From: Branchipolynoe longqiensis
Lineage: Eukaryota; Annelida; Polychaeta; Phyllodocida; Polynoidae
DNA length: 64,000 bases
Direction: 5' to 3'
Assembly (NCBI GenBank): GCA_030323885.1
Contig: CM059192.1
Location: 66,852,977 to 66,916,976 of the forward strand
Position numbers and translations under genes: made by a program. The notes under the pieces were generated by a model that had not been told where the DNA came from, made no database searches, and worked only from the letters and a program-made list of their open reading frames with translations. This document shows positions 63,566 to 64,000 of this stretch, piece after piece. Each line of letters opens with the position of its first letter. The first letter of the stretch is position 1.

Positions 63566-64000
63566 TCAATCCGCATTGTTCACACATCCTCCTTCGCATT
63601 TGCACAAACCTGTGCAACGAATGCCAGCTCTGCAGCACTTGCAGTTCCCTGTGCATGACTTCGCACAGCCACACTGCAAAAGGATGGAACAGGCCTTGCT
63701 GCTGTCCTCAAAGGTTGTCCAGAAGGGCAACCACCCACCAGTGCTGTCCTTGTGCCACCCCCAGTCATGGAAGTCAGGGATGTCCTGGTGGAAAGACGTT
63801 GCCTGACTCCAGAAGAAGCTGGCCTCCAGCATTGCTCTGCGGATGTGTTGATACAGAGCAGCTTGTGTTGGTGGTAAGCCCTCCAGTGTCTTCTTCCCAC
63901 TTGTGAAGAGTCGAAGACTAGCCTCATTGACTCTTTCCAGACCACAGCCCTTGCTGTACAGGACTACAACAAAGCGTTCTAGAGTGCGCATGTGCTGGAA
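63566..64000 (-). CDS. Cysteine-rich CXC-like C-terminal region, partial
   Basis: The frame is open through the right edge, so the 5' part is missing. The visible ~144 residues end NNAD. Counting from the Met at 63991: a TLERFVVVLYSKGCGLERVN region, LPPTQAALYQHIRRAMLEAS (39-58), DWGWHKDSTGGWLPFWT (76-92), then a block of ten cysteines (C107, C109, C113, C117, C119, C120, C126, C130, C132, C136: CGC...C...C.CC.....C...C.C...C). Similar tails (DWGWK...WTTLP...CGCKK.C.G.CKC) occur, from memory, in many uncharacterised invertebrate proteins, often in multicopy. The spacing resembles the CXC motif of tesmin/TSO1 proteins, which bind DNA. Function is unknown, and it could be a domesticated or active transposon ORF. 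Confidence 0.7.
   Translation of the reverse strand, partial: FQHMRTLERFVVVLYSKGCGLERVNEASLRLFTSGKKTLEGLPPTQAALYQHIRRAMLEASFFWSQATSFHQDIPDFHDWGWHKDSTGGWLPFWTTFEDSSKACSILLQCGCAKSCTGNCKCCRAGIRCTGLCKCEGGCVNNAD

Overview
This is a gene-poor, repeat-dominated stretch of an animal nuclear genome. The single recognisable host gene is split into small exons with GT-AG introns, and there are no bacterial operon features. The SINE complement (one family resembles the V-type SINEs I associate with molluscs), an RTE-type LINE, a DIRS-type retroelement and dense MITEs suggest a lophotrochozoan, most likely a mollusc. That assignment is inference.

Layout. 1-7,416 holds five consecutive exons, on the minus strand, of an ABC transporter of subfamily A (ABCA1/4/7-like, first transmembrane domain). 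Its introns carry a 750-bp polypurine tract and a 3.3-kb 18-bp minisatellite. 8,515-13,945 is a nearly complete DIRS-like retrotransposon on the minus strand (gag-like ORF, RT/RNase H, tyrosine recombinase, inverted terminal repeats and the diagnostic internal complementary region). 14,140-16,140 is two tandem arrays around a 499-base N gap. 16-24 kb is SINEs, MITEs and a palindromic array. 21.8-29.0 kb is a cluster of terminal-inverted-repeat elements whose interiors are packed with variants of one short word. 29.0-31.4 kb is a 31-bp minisatellite with two variant domains. 31.7-43 kb holds SINEs, MITEs and an RTE-like LINE inserted in a MITE. 43-62 kb is nested SINEs, more word-filled elements and LINE relics. 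The right edge (63,566 to the end, minus strand) is the 3' end of a gene or element encoding a cysteine-rich CXC-like C-terminus with its own poly(A) signal.

The most interesting material is the word-filled element group. At least a dozen elements share an outer terminus of the type GGCCCTGTCACAC. Just inside it each subfamily has a different short word, and the whole interior is made of degenerate copies of that word in both orientations. Elements with different words nevertheless share a central palindrome of the type GTTTTGTGCATGCACAAAAC. Two nested insertions give direct evidence for 3-bp target duplications, and several others show TTA/TAA, which suggests non-autonomous PIF/Harbinger relatives. 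A second set (49,757; 51,001; 53,954) shows the same theme: one conserved internal core behind three different sets of termini.

No RNA genes, CRISPR arrays or bacterial regulatory elements were found. All tRNA-like sequences are SINE heads.
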